NCBI GenBank assembly: GCA_014155875.1
Contig: JACEFZ010022384.1
Location: 579,778-643,777, forward strand
DNA length: 64,000 nt
Source: Cepaea nemoralis
Lineage: Eukaryota; Mollusca; Gastropoda; Stylommatophora; Helicidae
Reading direction: 5' to 3'
Each line of letters opens with the position of its first letter. The stretch's first letter is position 1. The notes below the pieces were generated by a model. It did no database searches, was not told where the DNA came from, and worked only from the letters and a program-made list of their open reading frames with translations. The translations under genes were made by a program, and so were the position numbers. Below, one piece after another: positions 23,859 through 35,524 of the stretch.

Positions 23859-24660
23859 TTCTCCATGGGTATTAAGTTATTCCTCTATTTCTTTTGCCCT
23901 GTGGTTTCTGGGCAAAGACCTTTCTACTTATACTATTCTCAGGTCATATTACATTTCTGACCTCTAAAACATACCAGATTGTCCTAACATTTTACATGTT
24001 TTTTTTTTTTTGCATTCTCTTTTTAGCATTGCACATTGTTGTATGTGATTATAATTGGAGAAATTCAAGTGACATCTGTTAATTGATTTGATGTTTTAAT
24101 TAAATTTACAATTATTACTACAGTCCCTGTTTTATCTGTGTATGTTGTCTATGAATAGTGTGATTACTAGGCTAATTATTGACATTGTCCCGTTGACAAC
24201 TTGGATAATGTGCTGGCTGGGGAATATATCTAGCTGAACAAACATTGTCTGTGGTAAACAGCAATTTCATTCACTTAATTATTTATTTAAGTTCAGTCAC
24301 GCGGTAGAGAGACAGGCATAAACTCATCGTGTTTCGTGGATGACTTCCTTATTGACACTTTATTTAAAGTGGACGTTGGCTATTGTTTCAAGTGGTTATC
24401 TCTTGTCATGTGCTTGTGATAGTATCTGTACTGTATAAAATATTTGGTAAGGTAAAGGTAATAATGATGGCGCGTCCACTGAAGACCGTGAAGTGACAGA
24501 TTCTCACATATATTAGGTAAGTACATCATGACGCTGGGATGATAAGATGACATCCTCAGCACTGTTTGTTCCTAGAGAGATTAGTTGAGTCACGAATCAA
24601 CATCACAGCACTCAGGGATCTGGTTGGCACTCAACACATAGGGAAAAATAGTGACGAATG
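23859..24660. other. non-coding with a short LINE scrap
   Basis: ctgggcaaagacctttctac near 23910 resembles the inverted LINE segment at 26.65 kb. The rest is AT-rich with no recognised feature. Confidence 0.4.
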
Positions 24661-24661
24661 T

Positions 24662-24935
24662 GTAATCAGACAGCCATAGGTATCATCAGCCTGAGAACTC
24701 TTCATTGGCTGCTGAAGAAGGGGATAGAACGCATGAGGGAATAGTCTGAGTACCATGATGTTGACCCTTGAGCTCACAGAGTGTTGGTTAGCCAATAGAC
24801 AAATGAGATAGCTACTGGTACTATTGGGGTTGGAACTCTTTGCTGGTTTCTGAGGCTGGGGACGGAGCGCTTATGGGAATGCCCCAAATGCTGTGATGTC
24901 AGTTCCTAAATCAATCAATCAATCAATAGACAAAT
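24662..24935 (+). mobile_element. two RNase H-LINE 3' ends in tandem
   Basis: The first, diverged, copy spans ~24680-24765 (gagaactcttcattggctgc); the second spans 24820-24935 (gttggaactctttgctggtt, gcgcttatgggaatgcccca, tgctgtgatgtcagttccta) and ends in (atca)n. Confidence 0.75.
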
Positions 24936-25009
24936 GAGAACATTATCACATTTGTTTAGATAATAACGTGGATTTGACTTCAGTATTTTAATATAGCTGA
25001 TGTAAAAGT

Positions 25010-25366
25010 AAAATGTGGTTTCTGAGGAAAATGCAAAGAATACCATGGACAGTCAGAAAGACTAATGAACAAATCCTTCAAGAAACAAACAAAGATCGTA
25101 AACTGATTAGAGACATTAGACGTAGACAGTCAAAATTTTTGGGGCATGTTATGAGAAGAAATGACTTGGAGAATTTGGTGACAACTGGCAAGATCGAAGG
25201 GAGGAGACCAAGGGGAAGACCTAGAAGCAAATACCTAGATGGCTTGGCCTTGTGGCATGGTCGAGACAGAAACACGGAGCTGATCCATAACAATGGTGAT
25301 CGAATGAGATGGCAAAACATGACCACCCACGCTTACCAGCATGGCACATGATGGATGGATGGATGT
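25010..25366 (+). mobile_element. LINE C-terminal fragment, same family as 6389-10054
   Basis: An uninterrupted frame of 112 codons encodes MWFLRKMQRIPWTVRKTNEQ, LIRDIRRRQSKFLGHVMRRN, RPRGRPRSKYLDGLALWHGR and ends AYQHGT, stop, then (atgg)n. It differs by scattered substitutions from the 9.6-10.0-kb copy and is 5'-truncated, as most LINE copies are. Confidence 0.85.
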
Positions 25367-26290
25367 AAAAGTTAGCCCCATAGTAAATGCTGCCTTTGGG
25401 TTGTGAACACATTCTAGGTCACAACATATGAGGTGTGAGTGGCAAGTTCCCTTCATCATCACTTTTCCTTCTTAGACAATTTGTAGCAAATTTTGAAAAT
25501 TGTATGGTGCCAATTCATATGAGGCTGGTTCCACCCCCAGAGCAGAACTGGTCAGAATAAAATCATCCTGCTTCTGCTGGGGATCAAACCTAGACCACTG
25601 TCTTGACAGGCAGTTGCTACTACAGCTCTTTGAATTGAACCCAATTGAATATAGCAGGTGTAATATAATAGTTGAATATAGGGGCTGCTATATAATAATT
25701 GAATACAGGAGCTGCAATATAAATAATTTAATATTGCAAATGTAATAAAATAATTGGATATAGCAGTTGTAATGTAATAATTTAATATCACAGATGTTAA
25801 TTTTCCAAGAGATACAAATAATGTATCGGATATTTTTAGGGAGTAACTATGCATTTGTGCATGTTGCAACGAGAGAAGGGATAGTTAAAATTTTAACTAT
25901 TATGCTACTTGATCTGTGCAGTAAATTTCTGTTCACATAAAAACACAGACATATCATATACAAGCACAGACATATCCTTTATGTTTATTAATGAAACACA
26001 ATTTATGATTAATGGACCATTCATTTGACAAGAAATGGATATTAAGTGGATACATGCACTGGTAAGATATCTGTAATTGGCCTAGTTTCGCATTCAGTTA
26101 TGACAGCTGTAAAGAAGTTGGTCTATTATTATTTTCCCTCAGTCATGCAATGAAGTATGTGCAAACAGGATGTATTTGGTTTTTATCATAAGTGCCTTTT
26201 CCTAAGAAAAAGTGCTGTGAATATTCAGCAGGATGTATTACAACTTGTATATGGAATTATAGATGGTAAAGTGTGCAACATAGACATCTT
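25367..26290. other. non-coding; short ~28-bp AT repeats at 25630-25800
   Basis: Repeats of the form gaatatagcaggtgtaatat occur five or six times with divergence. Nothing else is recognised. Confidence 0.6.
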
Positions 26291-26292
26291 TA

Positions 26293-26293
26293 G

Positions 26294-26324
<31 letters not shown>

Positions 26325-26347
26325 GTCCTCTCCTCTCTCTCTCTCGC

Positions 26348-26404
<57 letters not shown>

Positions 26405-26470
26405 ACTCACTCACTCACTCCACTCCACTCCACTCACCCCACTCACTCCAGTCACTCTCTCACTCACTCA

Positions 26471-26520
<50 letters not shown>
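26293..26520. repeat. (CT)n/(CA)n/(CACT)n microsatellite
   Basis: A compound simple repeat with two long ct blocks separated by ca- and cact-rich DNA. The long open frame over it (SLSLSL) is an artefact of the repeat. Confidence 0.97.
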
Positions 26521-26522
<2 letters not shown>

Positions 26523-26880
26523 AACCTAGCCCCTCAAACATCACTCTTTTTGCTATTTCATGCAGCTCTGACCATCTCTTCCTATTATTATTTAGCTCTG
26601 TCTCTGGTTCTCTTCTCTGTGGTGTTATTAGGTCTTCGTCTATTTCATATTTACCATGGGTTCCAGGCAAAGAACTTTCTAGTTATACTGTTCTCAGACT
26701 GTCTCAATGTGTATTCTATCCAGCATCTTTTCCTCACTTCTGGATTCACAGTTACTTGTCTAGTTCTCTCTATGAGCTCCACATTGGTGATTTTGTCATA
26801 GCATTTTAGTCCTATTCTGTCCAGGCACCAATTAATGAATGTTTGTAGTGCATTAGTAATCAGCATGCAGATGAGACCGA
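26521..26880 (-). mobile_element. LINE ORF2 C-terminal fragment
   Basis: The minus strand encodes LQTFINWCLDRIGLKCYDKI, TNVELIERTRQ, then SITRKFFAWNPW and, in the next frame, LITPQRREPETELNNNRKRW. This is the Q-TFIN-CLR, ITN-ELW, ITR-WNP block order found at the end of a common animal LINE family. It abuts the microsatellite at its 3' side. Confidence 0.75.
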
Positions 26881-26960
26881 TTTTTGTCACTGTCTGTTTA
26901 GGTTTGCAATCATCATGTACCCACGGATCAAAGAAAGAGTACATCATCATCGTGTACTCT

Positions 26961-27784
26961 GAAAAAGTTATCCTGAGAATATAACCCTCTCTTAGATTTA
27001 TACTCGTTACTGTCTTTTTGGTTTCGATGTTGCACTAGTAAACTCCAGAGCGCATTCTAGAAGACTGCTCAGAACTTGGCAGTGAGAACCGAAGCCTGAC
27101 CAACAGATGCAACCCCTACAAGGCAAGTTGTGGGGAGTGGTGATAACCTTAAGTGTAGCATCCTGTTTTTATGACCTGTGCTGGAAAAGACACATATGCA
27201 AATGTCGATCACCAGAAGAAAATGTTGCTCCAATCACTGTCGCTGTACACATATTTTTGTAAACATTTTATTTTATTACTAATACACAATTTAGTTTTCA
27301 TAATCACATATCAAGTTTCCTCCTCCTGCTACTGCTGCTGTTCTTCATCTCCCAGTGGAGACTCATAATCAACTCAAATCAAGCCTTTTATAGACTCATT
27401 CATGATTGGTTGGATTTTTCCGCTAAAGTCTTCTACAGAGCGAGGTAACAAGTCTCATGCCAACCCTCTATAGTCACCTCTTACAACATGAATGGTAGGT
27501 TACAATGTTGCTATTCTTTCCTTCCGTTTTAGATCTCTGTAACACATGGGTGAAATTTCAAACTTCAGAAAGTTTTCTGTGTCACAAACATTTGTAAATA
27601 TGTATTTATGACTGTACGGTGGGAGTGCAGATGGCAATACCGGTCTTGCACAGAAACCATAAGGATAGAACAGTCTACTTACTTATCATGTTAAAAGGGG
27701 AAAATAAGATTCCTCATATTTCAATGGAATAAAATTACCTGTGAGCTAGTTTAATATTATATAATATAAAGAGCATAGGAATGG
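26961..27784. other. non-coding, no feature recognised
   Basis: tcatgattggttggattttt near 27400 resembles the 55-bp repeats at 42.6 kb. Otherwise nothing is recognised. Confidence 0.45.
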
Positions 27785-28255
27785 CAAAAAAGGCTTTCAT
27801 CATCATGCAATCAGTATTACATCTAGAAAGATTAACAACGCATTAAAAATGAGAATTGTCAAATGTTATGTATATTCAACACTACTATATGGTGCGCCAG
27901 CCTGCACAATGAACAAGCAATTAGAAAATTGAATGGAGGCCCTGGAGATATGGTTATACAGAAAGACATGTCGTATTTCAATAAAACATAAACAATCAAA
28001 TACAAAGATTCTAGAATACCTGGGAATGAGAAGAGAGTTTATGAAAGAAGGAAGTGAAATATTTTGGCCACGTTAAAAGACACAACATTCTTATAAACAC
28101 CATACTGGCGCGTAAAATTGAAGGCAAGCAAGACATAGGTAGACAACGATAAAGTGGGAAGATAACATCAAGAGATGGGCGAACATCAGTCTGACAGAAT
28201 GTACAGTCAGGGCAAAAAGTGTTGGAGATTCATTGCAGCCAACCTTCATAGTGTA
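27785..28255 (+). mobile_element. LINE ORF2 C-terminal fragment, diverged
   Basis: Frames read CYVYSTLLYGAPACTMNKQL, EALEIWLYRKTCRISIKHKQ, ILEYLGMRREFMKE, FGHVKRHNILINTILARKIE and finally a piece like AANLHSVY. The order and wording match an RT C-terminal tail. Several stops interrupt it. Confidence 0.75.
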
Positions 28256-28524
28256 TATAGGCACTTGATTGATTGAGTCTAATATTATATACATAGAAGA
28301 AAAAAGATAGCAACAGCAATAGTGATAAATAGCATGCAAAACTAAGGCTGTAAAGGATGTTCATCTTTACTTTCCAACAAATTTCCTGGTGCCCATTTTT
28401 CAGCTGGGTCAATCTAGGAGCCTAGATCAGTGGGGAAAAATACGTGTCAATGAGGATTTTAACACATTGCTACTAGGCCCACAGGCAAACATGATAGCTA
28501 CTGTGGCTATCACCTTATCAGTAG

Positions 28525-28862
28525 TAAAAGTGTGAGTTAATAAGTAAGTCACAAATGGCTGTAGAAAAATAACTAAATATGATAACAACCTGAAACCAGT
28601 TTATTTTTATACATACATTGTCCTTTTATTTCTCAGCATAATTTCCACCAACATTGATGCACTTATCCCATCGTTTTATCAGTCCTCCCAGATCGGCTGC
28701 ATAGAACTGCGTGCTTTGTTTTCATTTACCTGTCATCCCACAGAACTGTGTGACTTACTTATTGACTCACCCTCGTAACTATTTCTACCCAGCTATGCAC
28801 CGCTTTACGGGATAAGCATTTGTCAGCATAAACACTGAAAACCCACCTTGGCGGGAGACATT
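28525..28862 (-). mobile_element. mariner-like composite, inverted copy
   Basis: The unit ends at 28775 with gactcaccctcg beside TA and begins near 28525 with the matching gagttaataagtaagtc inverted repeat. The adjoining 28776-28862 carries the same flank (atgtctcccgccaagg on the minus strand) seen left of the 6910 unit. It forms a head-to-head pair with the next copy. Confidence 0.72.
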
Positions 28863-29125
28863 TTGCGAATGACGCCGAAGTTGTATGTGAAGTGAAAACG
28901 TGGTTTAGAAAACAGAGCACGCAGTTTTATGCAGTCGGTTTGGGAGGACTGATAAAACGATGGGATAAGCGCATCGATGTTGGTGGAAATTATGGTGAGA
29001 AATAAAGGGACAATGTGTGTATAAAAATAAACTGGTTTCAAATTGTTATCATATTTAGTTATTTTTCTACAGCCTTTAGTTATTTTTCTACAGCTTTTTA
29101 TGACTTACTTATTAACTTACCCTCG
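28862..29125 (+). pseudogene. mariner transposase C-terminal fragment and 3' terminal repeat
   Basis: An open frame from 28862 gives FANDAEVVCEVKTWFRKQST, then QFYAVGLGGLIKRWDKRIDV and GGNYGEK, stop TAA at 29003-29005: the canonical end of a mariner transposase. About 120 bp of 3' DNA follow, with ttagttatttttctacagc duplicated, and then the terminal repeat gacttacttattaacttacc ctcg next to TA at 29126. The catalytic domain is absent. Confidence 0.82.
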
Positions 29126-29149
29126 TAGATTGAAAATGAAGGGAAAGAA

Positions 29150-29590
29150 ATGAGAGCTGTCTATTTTACATTATCCGCATACAAAGGTGAAGACTGGCAT
29201 GCATCAATTCAGGTGGTGCGGGTTGTGAGCATTCGCTGGATCTTTTCTCCAGGACACTCTGGTGTGGGTGGAAATCAGCAAGCAGACAGACTGGCAGGTG
29301 CCGCATCATTGAGGGGTGATTTGATGCATGATAAGACAGATGTGGTGAAGGCCCTCTGGGAGCGTGTGCACAATGCAGAAGAACAGACAGACTATCATGG
29401 TCTGTAGAGTATGAGGCAGCAGGGGGTGGTCAGAGGATCTGGTAGACAGTTGTCACTCAGAGGTAAAGCAAGACGGACATATAATCAGATTGTAATGGGC
29501 ACAGTTAGTATTGGAACTCTACGCTTGTTGTTGACTGAGCACTTATAAGAATGCCCCGAGTACAATGATGTCAGTTCTGAACTCAACTCA
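29150..29590 (+). mobile_element. RNase H-type LINE 3' end, copy at 29 kb
   Basis: IRWIFSPGHSGVGGNQQADR, LAGAASLRGDLMHDKTDVVK and ALWERVHNAEEQTDYHGL is the C-terminal part of an RNase H domain and the tail of the ORF. It is followed by a 3' UTR with attggaactctacgcttgtt and a tcaactca end. Compare the copy at 46.36-46.76 kb. Confidence 0.85.
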
Positions 29591-30418
29591 TTATCCGCAT
29601 GTGTTTATGTAAGTGGGTTTTACAGGATTGTTTCATTTTCACACCTGAACATCCAGACAGCCAGGGCAGAAGCTGTTTTCACTGTGTGTTTATGCATGTT
29701 TTACTTATTTGTTTTATAACATTTTCAGATTGCATGTGTTTGAAGGTACTAGTGGCGGTAGATGTTAGGGCTGAGGTGTGCTATGCTGGGGGAAATGGTT
29801 TGAGGTTTTGTAAATGAAAAAAAAGTTAGGATCAGGGAAAGTTGCAGTGTTTTACCAAAGTGAGAAAAGGCAGCATTTTCTCTTGCAGTTTGGAGATTGC
29901 TCTCGGTGAAACCTAATCTAGGAAGATTGTTGTGTGTATGTTAATTTTATCTCTGTTCTAACCATTAATAAAGCACTGTTAATTGATCTTTTAATATTTT
30001 TTTTTCCCTTCCAGATTGACTAATACATCAGGAATCATGTGAATAGCATGTGCTTGACTAAAGTTTGCCTGATTGTAATGACTGCTTTATTTAATTTTAA
30101 AATGCCTGCATTTTTAAAAGAAATACATTTATGCTAGTGTCAGGACTCCTGAGGTATATTTTAGTTATCAGTTATTTCATCCGTGAGTTCATCAGTTATA
30201 ATAGATTTCATCCGTGGAACGTCACAGACTGTTTTTGTTATAGCACGTGTATAAGATATTCTGGATTATCACAAAAAGTCATTTGGCACAGAAATGGGAG
30301 GATTCCAGGCCATATAACTATTAACCATCACAACGTGTATATTTTGTAGATAGACTGCTTGGCTTTTTGTTTTTGTCTCGGTTATTTGTAAATTTAAAAA
30401 ACACTACTACTTGCGCAG
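29591..30418. other. non-coding, upstream of the host exons
   Basis: AT-rich with no clear ORF. It could be an intron or promoter-side DNA of the gene whose exon begins near 30419. A pyrimidine-poor acceptor (cttgcgcag at 30410-30418) closes it. Confidence 0.4.
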
Positions 30419-30455
30419 TCAGTAAAGTGATGTGAATGAGACGAGATTATTCAAA

Positions 30456-31025
30456 ATGGCCTCAAATAATACTGCACCATCTTCAGCATCATCAGCAACC
30501 TCATCAAGATTGACTAGAGCTTCTATTCACACACCCTTGAAACCAGCAAGTGTTCAAGATCTGAAGGCTAAATTTGATCCGGGAAAATTGGGAGATGCCA
30601 GTGAATCTACCCTAACTGGTGCGTCAGCTAATTCTGCAGCGAAGGCTTTCAGTCCGCTCACAGAAAGGAAGAACTCGGCTTCATTTTCAGAGCAGAAGGA
30701 TGTTTTAATTTCATCATCTGGTGTCAAGTGTTCGTCTAATGTCACACTGTCATCAGTTGCCTCATCATTGCAAACTTCTGCACAAAGAAAGCTAGCTTCA
30801 GTTTCATTATCCAGCAGCTCGTCGCCAACCTCACTGCCATCGTCAAACTTGCGATCCGTTACAAAATCATCATTAGCATTAACTACAGCAAGACCATTTT
30901 CTCCATCATCACTACCGTCTTCCAAATCTCCGTCGGCGACAAGCTCAGGCAGAAGAACAGCCCCTACATCAGACAACAGCATGAAAAACTGCAGGATCGT
31001 CACCACAGTTTGCCAGTGTCAGCAG
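30456..31025 (+). CDS. Ser-rich host protein, exon with probable start codon
   Basis: The ATG at 30456 sits in a strong context (tcaaaATGgcc) with TAA upstream in frame at 30423. It encodes ~190 residues: ASNNTAPSSASSATSSRLTR, IHTPLKPASVQDLKAKFDPG, then long Ser/Thr/Pro-rich stretches, so largely disordered. Near 30973-30982 (atgaaaaactg) the frame must shift by +1 to reach the only phase that joins the next exon; in that frame the end reads TAGSSPQFASVS. The shift lies at a five-A run. A donor, CAG|GTGGGA, follows 31025. I do not recognise the family. Either a live gene with an assembly indel or a young pseudogene. Confidence 0.55.
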
Positions 31026-31122
31026 GTGGGAACCAAAATCAGTGACAAAATCTACACACACTACAGTTACAACTAGTTCATCTCATTCTAATACCAAACT
31101 GATGATACATTTTGTCCTTTAG
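31026..31122 (+). other. predicted 97-bp intron
   Basis: The donor GTGGGA is weak; the acceptor ttttgtcctttag is good. Phases agree only if the upstream exon is read in the shifted frame. The S/T-rich wording of one intronic frame (STHTTVTTSSSHSNT) leaves open that part of it is coding. Confidence 0.45.
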
Positions 31123-32172
31123 ACTTAGAAGCCACTTGACAACAGATAAAGATGGGCGTTTAGAGATTCCTGTTATGCATATTACAACATCTGGGACAGA
31201 TGTTTCAGTTGATGTGAAACCTAGGAGTTCGACTCTAGAAAGTAGGTTACACGCCAGCAGTGAGAAGAAAAGTTTAGTAGGAGCAGGTCACAATAATTAC
31301 AGGTTAAAATCTACTTTTGATACAGATGTTTCATCTATGGGCAAACCTTTAAGATCCCAAAGTCCTCATTCTAGGGACAGTAGTCCACCTGTCCAGAGAA
31401 CCAAGAGACTAGTAGCTAGGGAAATCAAGATAGAAAGGCTGGAGTCAGGAGTTAATATTACCTCTTACAAAGATAATGAACTTCCCGAAACCAGCAAAAT
31501 AGCAACAACCGCAGCTAAGTCATCTGACTGCAACTCATCTAGCAATGTTGGAAATAAAATCCGAGAAATCAAAGTGGAAAGAGTGTTTTCTGAACAGTCT
31601 TCTTCACATGTAAAGAATGATAAAGAACAACCTGAATTTGTTAAAGTCAAACTGAGGAAAACCAAACCAGAACAACCTGAACATTGCTCAAAATTAGTCG
31701 AGGAGGAGTTGTCGGTGGACAAGGACTCTGACAATGATGAAAAGCGGCTGTCTCGTAAAATCAGCAGTGAGCGTTTCGAGCGACTGGTCTTTGATTTCCA
31801 GCGTGGCGTCCCAACAGAAGTCATTCCCAGATTGAGCTCAGAAAATGACCATATCCTTCTTCAGCAAAAAGCCAGGGAGCTGGCAAAGCCTGTTGCTGAG
31901 GATGACGTTCCAGTGATTGCCAAGAAGAAGAAAGAGCAGTCAATCTTCACAGAGGGTCATGAAGGTCTCAGACTTTGTGAAGCAGGTAAACAGAATGAAC
32001 CCAGAAGTTGATGGACCACCAAAATGGAAGGTTCAGAGAGTCCAAAGCCAGACCAGCTCTATAGCTTCCAGCGATGTTGGAGGTGATAAACTTCTATCAG
32101 GGAATACCAGGAGAAGATGTTGGAATATCAGTGACGAGGATGATGATATTTATGAGAAGGTTACCTACAGAG
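31123..32172 (+). CDS. charged low-complexity host protein, second exon
   Basis: About 350 codons starting LRSHLTTDKDGRLEIPVMHI. Visible are a short repeated motif REIKIERLES and REIKVERVFSE, the segment PEFVKVKLRKTKPEQ, and RFERLVFDFQRGVPTEVIPR. Between 31918 and 31965, in or after an aagaagaagaaa run, the frame shifts by +1 to give KVSDFVKQVNRMNPEVDGPP, then NISDEDDDIYEKVTYRG. The exon ends AG|GTAAGT after 32172, a near-consensus donor, so the gene continues beyond. The composition suggests a cytoskeletal or signalling scaffold with the folded domain in later exons, but no family can be named. Confidence 0.6.
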
Positions 32173-32284
32173 GTAAGTACATCTACTGCTTGGCATGCTT
32201 CAACTTCTTGTTGCATCACTGCTTCATTTTGTAAAGTTCTGTCCTTCTTGTTTTTAACATTCTTTTAATTGAGACATTAAAATA
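32173..32284 (+). other. start of a downstream intron
   Basis: It opens with the gtaagta donor; no acceptor and following exon could be identified in the next several kilobases. Confidence 0.5.
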
Positions 32285-33035
32285 AAGAATACCTGAAGTA
32301 AATTGATACAAGAGAAAGCTAAAACAACTAGTTTATAGAAAACATGAAGTACATTGTTACAACAGGAAGCTAAAGCAACTTGTATAGGGAGAATCTGAAG
32401 GATATTGATACAATAGGGAGGTAAAGCAACTAGCTTAAGGAGAATCTGAAGTAGATTGATATAAGACGAAGGTAAAACAATTAGTTTATGGAGAACCTGA
32501 AGTAGATTTATACAAGAAGATAAATTAGTTTACGAAATCTTGAAGTAGATTGATACAAGAGAAAGCTAAAGCAACTAGTTAAGGGAGAACCTTAAATAGA
32601 TTAGTACAAGAAGAAGATAAAGCGACTAGTTTATGGAGAGCCTGAAGTAGATTAGTACAAGAAGAGGGTAAAGCAACTAGTTTATGAAGAACTTGAAGTA
32701 GATTGATACAAGAAAAAGATAAAGCAACTAGTTTATGGAGAACTTGAAGTAGATTGATAAAAGAAAAAGATAAAGCAACTAGTTTATGGAGAACTTAAAG
32801 TATATTGATACAAGAAGAAGAAGATAAAGCAACTAGTTTATGGACAACTTGAAGTAGATTGATACAAGAAGAAGATAAAGCAACTAGTTTATGGAGAACT
32901 TGAAGTAGATTGATAAAAGAAGAAGATAAAGCAACTAGTTTATGGAGAACTTGAAGTAGATTGATAAAAGAAGAAGATAAAGCAACTAGTTTACAGAGAA
33001 CCTGAAGTAGATTGATACAAGAGGAAGCTAAGGCA
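32285..33035. repeat. 51-bp minisatellite, ~15 copies, intronic
   Basis: The unit contains agataaagcaactagtttat, ggagaacttgaagtagattg and atacaagaag. The left copies are more diverged than the central ones. It starts about 110 bp after the splice donor of the host exon. Confidence 0.93.
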
Positions 33036-35520
33036 ACCGACCACTAGCACAACTATAATGTCTTGGAATGAAACACAGTCGATGTTGAGACTAACACTGT
33101 TTACAAACACATGCTTGATTTTTTGCATCTACTTTAGCACTGTGCATTTTGAGTGTGTTTCAATTTTTAAGCAACTTGTGGCCGGACATTTAGGGTACCA
33201 GCATTATACATCATGGTCTCCAGTTCTAATATCCTATTTTATTGGTTGATTGTGAATCATCTAGCAGACTGGGTTTTAATTCAGTAAGTCTGATGATCAT
33301 GGGCATCAATATCGTCTAGTCCTAAAAAGGTCTCGCATCTATTGAAGTGTGGGTAGTGTAAAGACTTTTCTCCGGACTGCATCTAAATACCATCTTTAAG
33401 AGTATTGTGTTGCAGAGCTCTCTTCCCCCTCACCAAGCTCAGAAACTAGCTGGGCATGCAAGACTAATAACGAAACTAACTTCTGCAGAGAGGCATATTA
33501 GGTTGTAGCCAATCTTTAAACTAGAATGAAGTAGCGTTCCTCGTTAGCCTGCAGGTATTTTGGCTTCACTGCCTATTATTTTTCAGGAAGGGAATCTACC
33601 CTGCTAAGGCTTAATGTTATTCCATCTAAACCGTGATCTCCAGCATCTTTTCTGAGGACAAGGGAAGACGACTAAGACTCACTAGACATATCATTGACAC
33701 AACACTGAAACAACAGAACTCTTCTTCAACGAAGACCAAAAAGAAACATTTAATGTAGCTAATTTTCACAAAGGCTGTCTGGATAGCGTTGTCGAGTCTA
33801 GGAATGGTACTGTTCCAGTCTCTCAGACATAGGTAGGATAGTGATCTTTCTGGAAGGTATCATCACAAAGATGGCAGGAGAGTACTGTCAGTAAAGTATC
33901 AGTGTGTGTGGGAGTAATGTTGTCCCTGTGTGGTTCTGAGGTCACCTGATTTATGTTGCTGTTGGACTCCTCCCTTGGCACCTGACAGTCTTCGCTCGGG
34001 CTGGTTACAGCATCTGCGGGTGGGTCCTTTCATCTGGGTGGGGGATCCTTTCATCTGGGTGGGGGCTCCTTTCATCTGGGTGGGGGATCCTAGACTGGAG
34101 TTAAGGCCTAGGTTGGTTATGTGTCTTCCATGGGCGTTTAGGTACTTCATCGTCGGCAGACTCCAATCCCCATGGCAAGAGGGAAGCATTTTCTGGCAAG
34201 GCCCAGGCAGATTTATCTTTGAAAGGTAAAATAAAAAACTCCTAAAGAATGATCACTGCATGACATTTCTCTGGGTAAGAGTCCACTTTCCTCTCATGCC
34301 TTATAAACAAACCCCTCTCAGCCACTCCTAGCTTACACCAGCAGTGAGACTAAGCACTGCAACATTGTATTTCCTGTAGATGTGTTGTCAGTTTAAAATA
34401 AAAGTAATGGACCCTGTTCCACACCATGAGGCATTTCAGGTATATGGTGCTAGCTGTGTATTGTTTAGATCAATTGACACTCGAGGCATGATGTGGTCAG
34501 TACCATGCTGGCCGCTTCTACTTCCCATGCCCTGTCCTGGTACCCATTTTAAGCTGGGTCGATCTGGAAGCCTAGGTACATTTTCTTTACAATCCCTTTC
34601 AATGGGAAAACATATAACCAAAAAAAAATTACCTAGATTATTTAGCAGATGCAAACTCCTTATGAAAAATCCATTGCTGAATATCATCATCATCAAGTGC
34701 CTTGCTGACTTACATGGGCGATCATGCTTCTCGACATCTTGCTAACTCTTGCCAGCAGCATGTATATCAGTTTGTGTATTGACACGTTTCTATCAGAACA
34801 TTCTTAAGAATTGTCTCTTGCTGTCGTAGTCTTTCTGCAGATCTCTCCAGTTGTTACAGCATGTTCCAGGTTTTCGTTTCTGACAATGTGGCCAAAAAAT
34901 GGACGACTGCCTCTTTCTGATGTTTGTGATAAGGTGTCTTTGATTGCTGAAAATATAAATACCGGATCATGTTGTTATGCTGTATGTTATGCCTTATGTT
35001 ATGTTGTATGTTATGTTGTATGTTATGTTGTATGTTATGGTTCATGTTGTGACTGGTTGATAGACGTGGGTGGGCTTGGTAAGCACCCATGCATGCACCT
35101 CTGCAAGCAGAAGACGGAGAATAGGGATGTTGATTATTCTGAGCACTGATTACGAAGGTTATGCACATTAAGTGCACGAGAAGACTTATCAGTCAGACAC
35201 TTCATTGGATTTATTATAGAGCAGGTTGGAACACCCGTGGACATGTCCCGTGTACAGTGGTGAGAATTGGCTGTAGACAGAACTAATTATGAATGCATTT
35301 ATGTTGTCCCCGTCCGTAATGACACCTTTGATGTAAACTTTCCTTATCTATCACAAAACGCAATCCTGGTTATTGGTCAGTTTCGGAGTTGTAAATCACC
35401 TATCATCCCTCATCATCCAGTGACTTCTCATTGTCCAGCGACTTTGTGCCCATGAATCTTTCGAAATTTCTATCTGCCATAATCCAGATGCCCCACCTCG
35501 GTTGCGGCTTTGACTGTCAG
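33036..35520. other. non-coding; two short local repeats
   Basis: A ~21-bp G-rich repeat (cctttcatctgggtggggg) occurs three times at 34025-34090, and a tatgttatgttg repeat spans 34975-35045. A LINE-like inverted 3' scrap (catcatcatcaagtgccttg) lies at 34685. No exon can be supported. Confidence 0.5.
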
Positions 35521-35524
35521 TTTT

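Noticed and set aside
26157..26801. 214-codon open frame
   Set aside because: Most of it is Ser-Leu from (CT)n, and the opposite strand holds a LINE fragment.
30554..31006. 150-codon minus-strand frame opposite the host exon
   Set aside because: It is the acidic mirror of a Ser-rich coding strand; the plus frame has start, splice and composition support.
34970..35050. Cys-rich peptide (YVVCYVVCY)
   Set aside because: It is the translation of a tatgttatgttg repeat, not a toxin-like or structural peptide.
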